Numbered from the stretch's first letter, positions 37,133-45,568 are shown. The stretch: DNA of 46,306 nt from Parvibaculum sp. (GCA_013823365.1 PNMC01000004.1:1-46306), one strand, 5' to 3'. Translations and numbers: made by a program. The notes: a model not told the origin generated them from the sequence alone.

Positions 37133-37935
37133 TGAGCCAGTCGCAATCCTACGCGACGATCCTGGCCGAAGAGCGCCGCGGTGGTTTACGCCACGCGGCG
37201 CTTGTCGCCACGGTCGTTGCCATCTGTGTCGCCGCCCTCTGGATCACTGGCTTTTTCGACGGGCGCCGCTTTGCCGAAGGACTGCCGGCCCTTGGCCAGC
37301 TCGGCTCGGAAATGGTGCCGCCGGATTTCTCGCGCTGGCAACACTGGTTGCGGCCGCTTCTCGACACGCTCGCCATGTCGATCGCCGGAACGGCGCTTGC
37401 CGTGGTCATCTCGCTGCCGCTCGCGATCCTTGCTGCGCCGAATACCTCGCCCAATCCCCTCGTCTATCAATTCACCCGCACGATCCTCGCCTTCCTGCGC
37501 TCGATTCCGGAAATCATCCTCGGCGTCATCTTCGTCGCAGCCGTCGGCTTCGGCGCGCTGCCCGGCGTCCTCGCCCTCGCCCTCCATTCGGTCGGCATGG
37601 TCGGCAAGTTCTACGCCGAAGCGATCGAGCATGTGGACCCGAAGCCGCTCGAAGCGGCCCGCGCGGCGGGGGCGACCCGGATGCAGGTCATCACTCATGC
37701 GGTGCTGCCGCAGGTGTTCCCGCAACTCGCAGACATCACGCTCTATCGCTGGGAGTATCACTTCCGCGCCTCGGCCGTGCTCGGCATCGTCGGTGCGGGC
37801 GGCATCGGCTTCGAGCTCATGGCAGCGCTTCGCCTCATCGCCTACGACCAGGTCTCCGCGATCCTGCTCTCCATTCTCGCCTGCGTCGTCGTTGTCGATG
37901 CTCTGGGCGCGCGTCTCCGCAAGGCTTTGAAATAG
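37132..37935 (+). CDS. ptxC: Phosphite/phosphonate ABC transporter, permease
   Basis: A 267-residue inner-membrane permease of the PhnE family with about six hydrophobic segments. The coupling motif toward the ATPase is EAARAAGATRMQVITHAVLPQVFP (EAA loop, split here by function not by frame). FLRSIPEIILGVIFVAAVGFG and the C-terminal FRASAVLGIVGAGGIGFEL are also typical. The ATG shares a base with the ptxB stop, so the two are coupled. ptxD follows after 15 bases. Confidence 0.92.
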   Translation: MSQSQSYATILAEERRGGLRHAALVATVVAICVAALWITGFFDGRRFAEGLPALGQLGSEMVPPDFSRWQHWLRPLLDTLAMSIAGTALAVVISLPLAILAAPNTSPNPLVYQFTRTILAFLRSIPEIILGVIFVAAVGFGALPGVLALALHSVGMVGKFYAEAIEHVDPKPLEAARAAGATRMQVITHAVLPQVFPQLADITLYRWEYHFRASAVLGIVGAGGIGFELMAALRLIAYDQVSAILLSILACVVVVDALGARLRKALK

Positions 37936-37950
37936 AGAAAGAAGAAACGA

Positions 37951-39006
37951 ATGGAAAAGCAGAAGATCGTCATCACCAATCGCGTGTTTCCGGAAACCAG
38001 GGCGCTCCTCGAAGCCCATGCGCAACTGGTCGTGAATGAAAGCGGCGAGCCTTGGCCGGACGACGAACTGAAACATCATTGCCGGGATGCCTTCGGTCTC
38101 ATGGCCTTCATGACGGACAGTATCGGAGAGGACTTCCTCGCCGCCTGCCCCGAGCTGAAAATCGTCGGCGCAGCCTTGAAGGGCTATGACAATATCGATG
38201 TCGAGGCATGCACGCGCGCAGGCGTCACGGTCACCATCGTGCCGGACCTGCTGACGATACCGACGGCGGAACTCGCCATCGGGCTCATGCTTTCGCTCGG
38301 CCGCAACATCCTGCGCGGCGATGAGGCAATACGAAGCCACGGCTTCCAGGGCTGGCGCCCCGCGCTTTACGGCACCGGGCTGGATGGAACCACCGTCGGC
38401 ATTCTCGGCTTCGGCCTTGTCGGCCAGGCGATCGCCAAACGGCTCTCGCCTTTCGGCTGCCGTATTCTTGCAGCGGATGCCAATCCGGTCTGCGACACGC
38501 AACGAAACGGCGTCGTCTTTACAGACAAAGATGAGGTTATCGCCGAAGCCGACTGGCTCGTCCTCGCGCTGCCGCTCAATGCCGGCACGCAGCATGTGAT
38601 CGACCGGTCAGCCATTGCGCGAATGAAACCGGGTGCCCGCATCGTCAACCCCGCGCGGGGCTCGCTGGTCGACGAGACGGCGATCGCCGACGCGCTGGCC
38701 GCCGGTCACCTTGGCGGCTATGCCGCCGATGTCTTCGAATGCGAGGACTGGGCACGCAAGGATCGTCCTGACGCAATCGAGCCGCGACTGTTGATGGAGC
38801 GCGACCGCACGGTACTGACGCCGCATATCGGTTCCGCCGTGGTGGATGTCCGGCGAAACATCGAGCTTTCCGCCGCGCGCAGCATCGTCGATGCGATCGC
38901 AGGCCGGCGGCCCGCCCATGCCGTCAACGACCCCTTCAATCCCTCATATGAACTGGCTGAAGATGCTGAACCTGCAGCACGCAAGAACATTTCTGGCGGT
39001 CGTTGA
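37951..39006 (+). CDS. ptxD: NAD-dependent phosphite dehydrogenase
   Basis: Oxidises phosphite to phosphate with reduction of NAD, letting the cell use phosphite as phosphorus source. The 351-residue D-2-hydroxyacid-dehydrogenase-fold protein carries the residues known from Pseudomonas stutzeri PtxD: K77 (ALKG), R236 (NPARGS), E265 (ECEDWAR), H292 (TPHIGSA), plus M54, W135, Y140 and S295 of the active site. Its Rossmann motif is GILGFGLVG (150-158), and D176 stands where an acidic residue dictates NAD preference. FVPDLLT- and TAELAIGL-type segments match PtxD closely. The 3' end overlaps the LysR gene by 59 bases. Confidence 0.94.
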   Translation: MEKQKIVITNRVFPETRALLEAHAQLVVNESGEPWPDDELKHHCRDAFGLMAFMTDSIGEDFLAACPELKIVGAALKGYDNIDVEACTRAGVTVTIVPDLLTIPTAELAIGLMLSLGRNILRGDEAIRSHGFQGWRPALYGTGLDGTTVGILGFGLVGQAIAKRLSPFGCRILAADANPVCDTQRNGVVFTDKDEVIAEADWLVLALPLNAGTQHVIDRSAIARMKPGARIVNPARGSLVDETAIADALAAGHLGGYAADVFECEDWARKDRPDAIEPRLLMERDRTVLTPHIGSAVVDVRRNIELSAARSIVDAIAGRRPAHAVNDPFNPSYELAEDAEPAARKNISGGR

Positions 39007-39832
39007 CGCGGGCGGCTTTCGCGCCGCTTCCCGCATGACCGATATGGCACCCTCGACGATCCTCGATCATGTCGGGCAGCTTGAGGCCGAGCTCGGCGTC
39101 TCGCTGATCGTACGCCGCCGCGGCGCCGCCCAGCCGACACCGCAAGGCGCAATCTTCGTCCCGCTTGCCCGCGCCCTCGTGGCCACGGCCGAACGCGCTC
39201 GTGCCCTCGTTGCTGGCGGGCCGCTTCGCCTCGCCGCGTCGAGCAATATCGGTACTTATATGCTGCAACGTCCGCTCGCCGATTTCCGCGAACACGACAG
39301 ATCGGACGTCGAACTCTGGATCGGAAGCAACCCGGCAGTCTTCGAGCGGCTCGATCAGGGAACGGCGGACATCGCGATTGTCGAACACTGGACTGCAGCG
39401 GACGACTTCGAGGCCTGGCCCTGGGCGCGAGAACGCCTTGTCGTCATCGCCCATCCTTCCCACCGCTTCGCGGGGCGAACAAGCGTCAGGGTCGAAGAAT
39501 TGATCGGCGAGAAATTGCTTGGTGGCGAGCGCGGCACCGGCACGGGCACCCTGCTGCGCGAGCGGCTGGGGCCGGTTGCCGCGCAACTCACCACCGCCGA
39601 TGGGTTGGGAAGTACCGAAGCGGTCAAACGCGCCGTTCGCGCCGGGCTTGGCATTTCCCTCGTAATGGCGTCGGCCGTTTCGGACGAAATTGCCGCCGGA
39701 ACGCTTGTCGCACTGGAGATCGAGAATTCCGACCTCGTCAAACAGACGCAGATCGTCCTGCGACGCGACATGCCGCCTTCATCCGCGGCGCGCAGATTCC
39801 TCGATCATGCAATGGAGTATCGGGCCGGTTAG
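38948..39832 (+). CDS. ptxE: LysR-family regulator, PtxE-like
   Basis: A 294-residue LysR regulator. The N-terminal helix-turn-helix is LQHARTFLAVVDAGGFRAASRMTD with STILDHVGQLEAELGVSLIVRR, followed by the effector domain. The start at ATG 38948 (MNWLKMLN) overlaps ptxD by 59 bases; ATG 38963 is an alternative, and the open frame reaches 38846, inside ptxD, but that extension is not LysR-like. Its position after ptxD matches ptxE of the Pseudomonas stutzeri ptxABCDE cluster. It ends 2 bases before the stop of the convergent LytM-like gene. Whether it senses phosphite is unknown. Confidence 0.88.
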   Translation: MNWLKMLNLQHARTFLAVVDAGGFRAASRMTDMAPSTILDHVGQLEAELGVSLIVRRRGAAQPTPQGAIFVPLARALVATAERARALVAGGPLRLAASSNIGTYMLQRPLADFREHDRSDVELWIGSNPAVFERLDQGTADIAIVEHWTAADDFEAWPWARERLVVIAHPSHRFAGRTSVRVEELIGEKLLGGERGTGTGTLLRERLGPVAAQLTTADGLGSTEAVKRAVRAGLGISLVMASAVSDEIAAGTLVALEIENSDLVKQTQIVLRRDMPPSSAARRFLDHAMEYRAG

Positions 39833-39834
39833 GC

Positions 39835-40503
39835 TCAGCGCGCTTCCACGCCGTCCAACCGTTCGGCAACGCGATTCCGGGGACGCTCGACGGCGGCCGC
39901 GAGTACGTTGACCTGCTCGTTGAGATCGGCGGCAAGCGGATCGACATGCTCGTTATTGACCACGACCTCGTAATAGAGGTGGTTACCGGTCGCGAGCCCG
40001 GTCATGCCGACATAACCGATCACATCGCCCTTCTTGACCCCTGCTCCCGGACGGATGCCCGGCGCGAAACCGGAGAGGTGGGCATAGAAGGTCTCGACGT
40101 GATCCGAATGCTTGATCGTGACAAGCTTGCCGTAATTCCCGCGCCAGCCCGCGCGACCCACAATGCCATCCTCGGTCGCATAGACAGGCGTTCCCTTCGG
40201 CGCGGCATAATCGACGCCGCGGTGGAAACGCTTGTCCTTCAGCACGGGATGCGTGCGCCAGCCGAAGCCGGAGGTCATGCGCGCCTTGGAGGTGTCGATG
40301 GGATCGCCGAAATGAAGGCCGCGCTCGGGGTAAGCGGCGACGGCGGGTTTCGGTTTTGACAGCGGGAGGATGTAACCGATGGTTGCAAGTTCTGCGACGG
40401 TATCGGTCGCATGGGCAGGAAGAACGAGGAAGGCGGAAACCAGGAGAGACGCGGCCACCGGAAGAAGCGATCGGCCAAAAGAATTCCGGTGTCGTCGTTT
40501 CAT
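39835..40503 (-). CDS. M23/LytM-domain protein, probably non-catalytic
   Basis: A 222-residue exported protein with a signal peptide (about 1-32, ending PAHA). The peptidase M23 domain (about 75-190) keeps the first zinc pair H94 and D98 (FHRGVDYA), the YAHLS histidine H142, and H175. The second histidine of the usual HxH motif is replaced: GNHLYYEV has Y177 where a zinc ligand is expected. Such degenerate LytM proteins (like EnvC and NlpD) activate amidases instead of cutting peptidoglycan. ATG 40503 was chosen because the signal peptide begins there. It lies between tmk and ptxE. Confidence 0.85.
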   Translation of the reverse strand: MKRRHRNSFGRSLLPVAASLLVSAFLVLPAHATDTVAELATIGYILPLSKPKPAVAAYPERGLHFGDPIDTSKARMTSGFGWRTHPVLKDKRFHRGVDYAAPKGTPVYATEDGIVGRAGWRGNYGKLVTIKHSDHVETFYAHLSGFAPGIRPGAGVKKGDVIGYVGMTGLATGNHLYYEVVVNNEHVDPLAADLNEQVNVLAAAVERPRNRVAERLDGVEAR

Positions 40504-40591
40504 CGGCGATCCATCTTCTGCTATCGGCCCGGCATCGGTGCGGGGCCCTGTTTCACGGGAACATAAAGGCCCGCCTTCTATAGTCGACAGA

Positions 40592-40605
40592 TTGCCCCAG
40601 GGCAA
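40592..40605. other. Palindrome upstream of the LytM-like gene
   Basis: TTGCCC (40592-40597) and GGGCAA (40600-40605) form a perfect palindrome with a 2-base centre, 89 bases before the LytM-like ATG in the tmk-LytM gap. It suits a dimeric protein better than an RNA hairpin. Confidence 0.35.
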
Positions 40606-40654
40606 ACAGGATTAACCGTGATGAGCGGTCGAAATTTGTGAAATCTAGGTGACA

Positions 40655-41287
40655 CTATGCGGTCAGGCGGGTCTTCGTTTCCGTCCAGATCGCCTCAGCC
40701 ACGCGGTCCTCATCCTGCGCTGCATCGATCACGGCGCACCTGCCCGGCTCGCTTTTCGCAATATCGAGAAAGGCTTGGCGCAGAATCTGATGAAATTCCA
40801 GTTTCATCCGCTCATAGCGGTCTTCGCCATCATTCGTCCGCCCCGCCGCCCGGGCGAGCCCCAGCTCGGGCGGAAGGTCGAGGATGAGCGTCAGCGCCGG
40901 CATATCGTCACGGACCACGAGATCGCGAAGCCGGGTAATGAATTCGGCGCCAAGTCCCTGCGCCACGCCCTGATAGGCCATGGTCGAATCGACGAACCGG
41001 TCGGAGATCACCCAGTCGCCGCGATCGAGTGCGGGACGTATCGTTCGCGCGAGATGTTCTTCACGGGCCGCGAAATGCAGCAGCGCTTCCGTGCGCGGCG
41101 CCCAGCGGCCGGTATCGCCTTTCACAAGCAATTCGCGGATCGCTTCGGCGCCGGGGGCGCCGCCGGGCTCTCGGGTGACAACGACACGGTAGCCCTTTGC
41201 TTCAAGCTTCGCCGCAAGGCGCTTCACCTGCGTCGACTTTCCCGCCCCCTCGCCGCCTTCAAGCGTGATGAAACGCCCGCGCGCCAC
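40655..41287 (-). CDS. tmk: Thymidylate kinase
   Basis: Phosphorylates dTMP to dTDP. The 210-residue P-loop kinase has GGEGAGKST (11-19), the DR motif ISDRFVDSTMAYQG and a lid region RTNDGEDRYERM. The start is GTG 41285-41287, 2 bases after the carboxypeptidase stop, so the two are probably translationally coupled. In many relatives holB follows immediately; here the next minus-strand gene is the LytM-like one. Confidence 0.96.
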   Translation of the reverse strand: MARGRFITLEGGEGAGKSTQVKRLAAKLEAKGYRVVVTREPGGAPGAEAIRELLVKGDTGRWAPRTEALLHFAAREEHLARTIRPALDRGDWVISDRFVDSTMAYQGVAQGLGAEFITRLRDLVVRDDMPALTLILDLPPELGLARAAGRTNDGEDRYERMKLEFHQILRQAFLDIAKSEPGRCAVIDAAQDEDRVAEAIWTETKTRLTA

Positions 41288-41289
41288 CG

Positions 41290-42447
41290 TCAGTCGCCGA
41301 GGATCATGTGCTTCAGCGCGCTCATCGCACGGCTGAAAATGCCTTGCCGCTCTACTGCCGCGCCGGCAACCAGCGGATATTCCTTGGCGGGCATGTCTGG
41401 TGCCTCGATCTTCAGTACACCGATCTGTTGTCCGAGTTCGACAGGAGCGCTTACCGGTGTGTCGTAGACGACGCTCACTTTCATGTCGCGGCGCTGCGCA
41501 GGAGACATGATCGTGTTGATATCCGTTCGGCTGACAAGCGGCACCTCGGCATAGGTGCCTTGCCAGACCGGGGCGTTCTCTACCGGCGCATTGGCCTCGA
41601 AGAGCTTGTAGGTCTTGAAGGAGCGGAAGCCCCAGTCCATGAGACGCACGCTTTCATCCGCGCGCGCCTTCTCGCTCGGAAGCCCGTTCACGACGAGAAT
41701 GAGCCGCTGGTCGCCCCGCTTCGCCGAAGCGACAAGGCCGTAGCCCGCCGCCTGGGTATGGCCGGTCTTGAGGCCGTCTACCGTCGGATCGAGATAGAGC
41801 GCGGGATTGCGGTTCCCCTGGCGGATGCCGTTCCAGGTGAATTCGGTCTCGCGGAAGATCGGATAGAACTCGGGAAAATCCTTGATCAGGTGCCGAGCGA
41901 GAAGCCCGAGATCGTAAGGCGTCATCACATGCTCGGGATGCGGCCAGCCGGTCGAGTTCACGAAATGCGAATTATGCATGCCGAGTTCCTTGGCCCGCTC
42001 GTTCATGGCCTCGGCGAAGGCGCTTTCCGATCCGGAGAGCGCCTCGGCAGTCGCAATACAGGCATCGTTGCCCGACTGGATGATGATGCTGCGCACGATC
42101 GCATCGACCGGCACATTCGAGTTCAGATCCGCGAACATGGTGGAGGAGCCGGACGCCGCGCCGCCGACACGCCAGGCATATTCGCTGATGCGGAACTCGT
42201 CTTCGAGCGACACGCTGCCTTCGCGAAGCGCGGCAAACAGCATTTCCAGCGTCATGAGCTTGCTCATGCTGGAGGGATACATCTGCTCGTCGACATTCTT
42301 GCCCCAGAGGACCGTGCCCGTTTCGTAATCCATCAGCATGGCGAATTCGGCGGTCGTTTCGAGCGCCGATGCGGCGCGCGGCAGAAGCGTTGCAGCCGCG
42401 ATCAGAAGGGACAGGAACAGGGATGCGAAGGTCGCACGGGCCATCAT
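41290..42447 (-). CDS. D-alanyl-D-alanine carboxypeptidase (penicillin-binding protein)
   Basis: A 385-residue low-molecular-weight PBP that trims pentapeptide side chains in the periplasm. A signal peptide spans about 1-28. The SxxK active site is S60-K63 (SSMSK), SGN is 125-127 and KTG is 227-229. The C-terminal part (about 290-385) is the PBP5-type beta domain with an amphipathic end (FSRAMSALKHMILGD) for membrane attachment. ATG 42447 and ATG 42444 are both possible. Part of rlpA - carboxypeptidase - tmk. Confidence 0.95.
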   Translation of the reverse strand: MMARATFASLFLSLLIAAATLLPRAASALETTAEFAMLMDYETGTVLWGKNVDEQMYPSSMSKLMTLEMLFAALREGSVSLEDEFRISEYAWRVGGAASGSSTMFADLNSNVPVDAIVRSIIIQSGNDACIATAEALSGSESAFAEAMNERAKELGMHNSHFVNSTGWPHPEHVMTPYDLGLLARHLIKDFPEFYPIFRETEFTWNGIRQGNRNPALYLDPTVDGLKTGHTQAAGYGLVASAKRGDQRLILVVNGLPSEKARADESVRLMDWGFRSFKTYKLFEANAPVENAPVWQGTYAEVPLVSRTDINTIMSPAQRRDMKVSVVYDTPVSAPVELGQQIGVLKIEAPDMPAKEYPLVAGAAVERQGIFSRAMSALKHMILGD

Positions 42448-42480
42448 GATATCTTGCTTTTCCTTATTCGGATTTATCGG

Positions 42481-43479
42481 TCAGTCGACAACGATGCGGG
42501 CGCTGCGATGGCCCTGCGCGATGACGTTCTGCAGCGAGGTATCTGCGGCAGGGACGTCGCTCAGAGGTCCGACGCGGACACGGTAGAACGGCGTGCCGTC
42601 CACCATCGTCGTCTGGATTTCCACACGCCCGACACCGCTCAGTTGCTGGCGGACGGCCTCGGCATTTTGAAGGCTCTGGAAGGAGCCCGCCTGAACATAG
42701 ATGCTGCCCGGGCCGGCAACGACCGGCGGTTCAGCGCCGGTACCGCCCGCAGGCGCCGCATCCGAAATCGGCGCCATGGTGGCGGCGGGCGCGGAGGCGA
42801 CGGGAACGGAAGGCGGTGCGAGTTCGGTGGCGGACACGGTCGCCACGCTGGTCACGGGAGCGGTGCCGGCAACGCGGCGCTCCTCCGGCGGCGTGTCGAC
42901 CGGCGGCGCGACGAAGGTTTCCGCGACCCCCATGCCGTCGCCGATACCGCCTTCAATCGGAGCCCGGCCGATATACTGAACGCGTACCTTGGCCGTGCCC
43001 TTCTGCTTGAAGCCGAGCACCTCGGCGGCCTTTTTCGAAAGGTCGATTTCGCGCCCCGAGGCAAAGGGACCGCGATCATTGATACGCAGAACCACGGACT
43101 TGCCGTTTTCGAGATTGGTCACACGCGCGATGACCGGCATCGGAAGCGTCGGATGCGCGGCGGAAAGCTCGTTCTCGTCGAAAACCTCGCCATTGGCGGT
43201 CTTCAGGCCGTGAAAGCCTGGCCCGTACCAGGAGGCAATGCCGGTGGCGTCGTATTTCTCGTTCTCGGCCGGGTAATACCAGATGCCGTTGATCTGATAG
43301 GGATTGCCGACCTTGTAATAGCCGCCTCCCTTCGGAAGGGGCCCCGTCGCGGCGGGTGGCGTCTTTGTCTGCGGCGTGCCGCAGGCAGCAAGCACCAGGA
43401 AGGCAGGGGCAATCACCGCCATAATCAAGCCGCGCGCGATGGCGCTGCGGCGGTCTGAAGCTCTGTATCGAATAGTCAT
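42481..43479 (-). CDS. rlpA: Septal-ring lipoprotein RlpA
   Basis: A 332-residue lipoprotein; the lipobox LAAC ends at C33. The double-psi beta-barrel domain (about 80-175) has ASWYGPGFHGLKTANGE, AAHPTLP and INDRGPF, supplying the His and Asp of RlpA-type lytic transglycosylases. A linker rich in Pro, Ala and Val leads to a C-terminal SPOR domain (about 255-330), which binds denuded glycan at the septum. It starts the minus-strand unit rlpA - carboxypeptidase - tmk and has a good promoter candidate upstream. Confidence 0.94.
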   Translation of the reverse strand: MTIRYRASDRRSAIARGLIMAVIAPAFLVLAACGTPQTKTPPAATGPLPKGGGYYKVGNPYQINGIWYYPAENEKYDATGIASWYGPGFHGLKTANGEVFDENELSAAHPTLPMPVIARVTNLENGKSVVLRINDRGPFASGREIDLSKKAAEVLGFKQKGTAKVRVQYIGRAPIEGGIGDGMGVAETFVAPPVDTPPEERRVAGTAPVTSVATVSATELAPPSVPVASAPAATMAPISDAAPAGGTGAEPPVVAGPGSIYVQAGSFQSLQNAEAVRQQLSGVGRVEIQTTMVDGTPFYRVRVGPLSDVPAADTSLQNVIAQGHRSARIVVD

Positions 43480-43544
43480 CGGAAACCCCGGTTCGTGGCC
43501 TTCCCGCCTGTCCCTGCGCGAATCACCCTTCGAACGACTAAATC

Positions 43545-43573
43545 CTTATAATAAGTGACGCTTTTTCGGGCAA
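43545..43573 (-). promoter_or_regulatory. Candidate sigma-70 promoter of the rlpA unit
   Basis: Read on the minus strand, TTGCCC (43573-43568), 17 bases, then TATAAG (43550-43545). Transcription would begin near 43538, about 60 bases before the rlpA ATG. Confidence 0.55.
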
Positions 43574-43670
43574 GGCGAAGCGCCCGCCGGTATAGTCGCC
43601 GCCGCGCCTTGCCTGTCCCGGGCGAGTGCAGCACGAAGCCGTGAAGAATTCCTGTCGCCGAAGGTCCACC

Positions 43671-45011
43671 GTGAACGATTTGTCCTCCCCCCGCTCCTCA
43701 GCGCCCTCGCTCACCCGCGACCTCGTACATATCACGCGGGCAAAGCCCATATCCGGCGCGGATATGGAGGCGGTAGCGCTCTTTACCCTCGATGCGCTGG
43801 CAAACAGCATTGCCGGCCGCAATTCGGAGCCGGGCCGCATTCTGTCTGAGTGGTATGGCGGAAATGCTGCCAACACGGTGCCGGATGCGGGCCGCGTGGC
43901 CTTCCTGCTGGGCGGCCTCTGCCACATCCTGGAAACGGACGACCTGCACCGGGAATCCGTGGTTCATCCCGGCTGCGTGGTCGTGCCTGCCGCCTTCGCC
44001 CTTGCCGAAAAGCACGGCCATGGCGGCCGGGCCTTGCTGACCGCTATCCTGCACGGCTTCGAGGCGGCAACGCGGATCGGCATGGCGGTCGGTCCCGCTC
44101 ACTACCGCATCTGGCACAACACGGCGACCTGCGGACCCTTTGGAGCCGCCCTTGCTGCCGCGTCGCTTCTCGATCTCGAAGACGAGGCGGCGGTTCATGC
44201 GCTGGGCAATGCGGGCAGCCAGTCCTCGGGCCTTTGGCAATTTCTCGATACCGGCGCGATGACCAAGCATCTCCATGCCGGCCACGCGGCGGAAGCGGGT
44301 GTCAGGGCGGCGGAGCTTGCCGCCCTCGGCTTCACAGGCCCCCCGCAAATCCTCGAAGGCGAGAAGGGTTTCTTTCGCGCGACCTGTCCGGACGCCGATC
44401 CGGAGGCTGTGACGCGCGATCCGCAAGCGCCCTGGCAGCTCACCCGCACATCGATCAAGCCTTGGCCGTCCTGCCGGCATACTCACCCGACGATCGATGC
44501 GGGCGAGGAACTTCAGGCACGGCTGCGCGCAGACAAAGTCGGGATCGACGCCATCGATGAGATCGAGGTGGAGACATACCAGGCGGCGCTCGATGTTTGC
44601 GACCGGCCGGTGGCCACAAGCGACTATGAGGCGAAGTTCTCGCTGCAGCATTCGATTGCCGCCGCCCTCATCTATCCGCAGGTGAATTTCGACGCCTTTG
44701 GGGACAAGGCCCGCTCCGCCTGTGCGCCGCTTGCTGCGCGTGTGAAGGTGAAGCGCGCGGAGCCCTGGGCTTCGGCCTACCCCGTCTCATGGGGCGGGCG
44801 CGTGACGGTGAGGCTTGCTTCGGGCGCGGAATACGCGGCGGAGAGAACGAATGCAAAGGGCGATCCCGAGGCGCCCCTGAGCCGCGAAGACATGATTGCC
44901 AAGGCGAAGATGCTTCTTTCCCATGGCAAGGCGGGCGACCCGGACCGTCTCGTCGATGCGATCCTAGGCCTCGCCGACGGTGGTGAGATTCCCCGTCTCG
45001 ATCTCTATTGA
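43671..45011 (+). CDS. MmgE/PrpD-family protein
   Basis: A 446-residue protein of the 2-methylcitrate dehydratase/cis-aconitate decarboxylase superfamily: LFTLDALANSIAGR near the start, HPGCVVVPAAFALAEKHG, ATCGPFGAALAAASLL and KPWPSCRHTHPTIDA are the typical segments. Family members include PrpD and others of unknown substrate. No propionate or itaconate genes are nearby, so a specific reaction cannot be assigned. The start is GTG 43671 with AAGG 7 bases upstream; GTG 43626 would give 15 more residues. It stands alone, convergent with the next gene. Confidence 0.85.
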   Translation: MNDLSSPRSSAPSLTRDLVHITRAKPISGADMEAVALFTLDALANSIAGRNSEPGRILSEWYGGNAANTVPDAGRVAFLLGGLCHILETDDLHRESVVHPGCVVVPAAFALAEKHGHGGRALLTAILHGFEAATRIGMAVGPAHYRIWHNTATCGPFGAALAAASLLDLEDEAAVHALGNAGSQSSGLWQFLDTGAMTKHLHAGHAAEAGVRAAELAALGFTGPPQILEGEKGFFRATCPDADPEAVTRDPQAPWQLTRTSIKPWPSCRHTHPTIDAGEELQARLRADKVGIDAIDEIEVETYQAALDVCDRPVATSDYEAKFSLQHSIAAALIYPQVNFDAFGDKARSACAPLAARVKVKRAEPWASAYPVSWGGRVTVRLASGAEYAAERTNAKGDPEAPLSREDMIAKAKMLLSHGKAGDPDRLVDAILGLADGGEIPRLDLY

Positions 45012-45024
45012 GGCACAGGACGCC

Positions 45025-45372
45025 CTACTGCCCGCTCGACTCCATCATCGGCTTGATGAAACTCAGATAGGCCTGACCGAAAAACCCGATCAGGAACGGA
45101 AGCCATATCCATGCCGTGCGCCAGCGGAGCTTTGCCTTCTTCTTTGGCTCGGGTGCTGCTGCCGGGACGGCCGCAGCTGCGGGCGCAGGCGCCGGTTCCG
45201 GCGCGGGTGCAGGAGCAGTCTCCGGGACCGGAGCGGCAGCCGCAGCAGCCGTCTCGGCCAGGATCAGTTCGCGCGACAGGCGCTGTTCCTGAATGAACTG
45301 CATGACCATGTAAAGGCCGAGCAGTCCGATGATCCCCACCGGAATCCAGATCGACGTCAAATCAATCGGCAC
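45025..45372 (-). CDS. Two-membrane-segment protein with Ala/Pro-rich linker
   Basis: A 115-residue protein of unknown function. One hydrophobic segment lies near residues 8-26 (WIPVGIIGLLGLYMVMQF), then a short charged helix, an Ala/Pro/Glu-rich linker (about 45-80), a basic KKKAKLR patch and a second hydrophobic segment near 85-105. The start is GTG 45370-45372: GGGGAG precedes it by 7 bases, while the longer frame to 45579 has no such site and overlaps the next gene. Convergent with the MmgE/PrpD gene. Confidence 0.65.
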   Translation of the reverse strand: MPIDLTSIWIPVGIIGLLGLYMVMQFIQEQRLSRELILAETAAAAAAPVPETAPAPAPEPAPAPAAAAVPAAAPEPKKKAKLRWRTAWIWLPFLIGFFGQAYLSFIKPMMESSGQ

Positions 45373-45550
45373 AACAACACTCCCCCCAAAAACTTCCCCC
45401 GCGGCTTTTTGCCGTCTTCTGTCCCATTTTGGCAAGCCCTGTTCCGGCATGCAAAAGGGAATTCGCGTTAACCATAAACCGGGAGGCGGGCGAGCTTCGC
45501 GCCATTCTCGCCCCTGATTTGCGTGTTGTGCGGCTCGAAGGCATAGCCCG

Positions 45551-45565
45551 GCAGGTCGGACCTGC
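45551..45565. other. 15-base palindrome between two membrane-protein genes
   Basis: GCAGGTC (45551-45557), G, GACCTGC (45559-45565) is perfect. It lies 3 bases beyond the stop of the 45569-46207 gene in the 196-base gap before the GTG at 45372. As RNA it gives only a 5-pair stem, so a DNA-binding role is as likely. Confidence 0.4.
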
Positions 45566-45568
45566 GCG

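Larger units (their letters stand above)
35254..40654. other. Putative inserted segment between tmk and holB
   Basis: The minus-strand series rlpA - carboxypeptidase - tmk - holB - metG - tatD - hydrolase is contiguous in many alphaproteobacteria. Here tmk and holB are split by this 5.4-kb stretch carrying ptxABCDE and a LytM-like gene. No transposase, integrase, tRNA or clear flanking direct repeat is visible, so the mode of insertion is unknown. Whether the LytM-like gene came with the ptx genes or was already there cannot be told. Confidence 0.6.

Noticed and set aside
41308-43458. 716-codon open frame on the plus strand
   Set aside because: It is exactly antisense to rlpA and the carboxypeptidase gene, has Arg/His-rich composition typical of a shadow frame and contains no recognisable domain.
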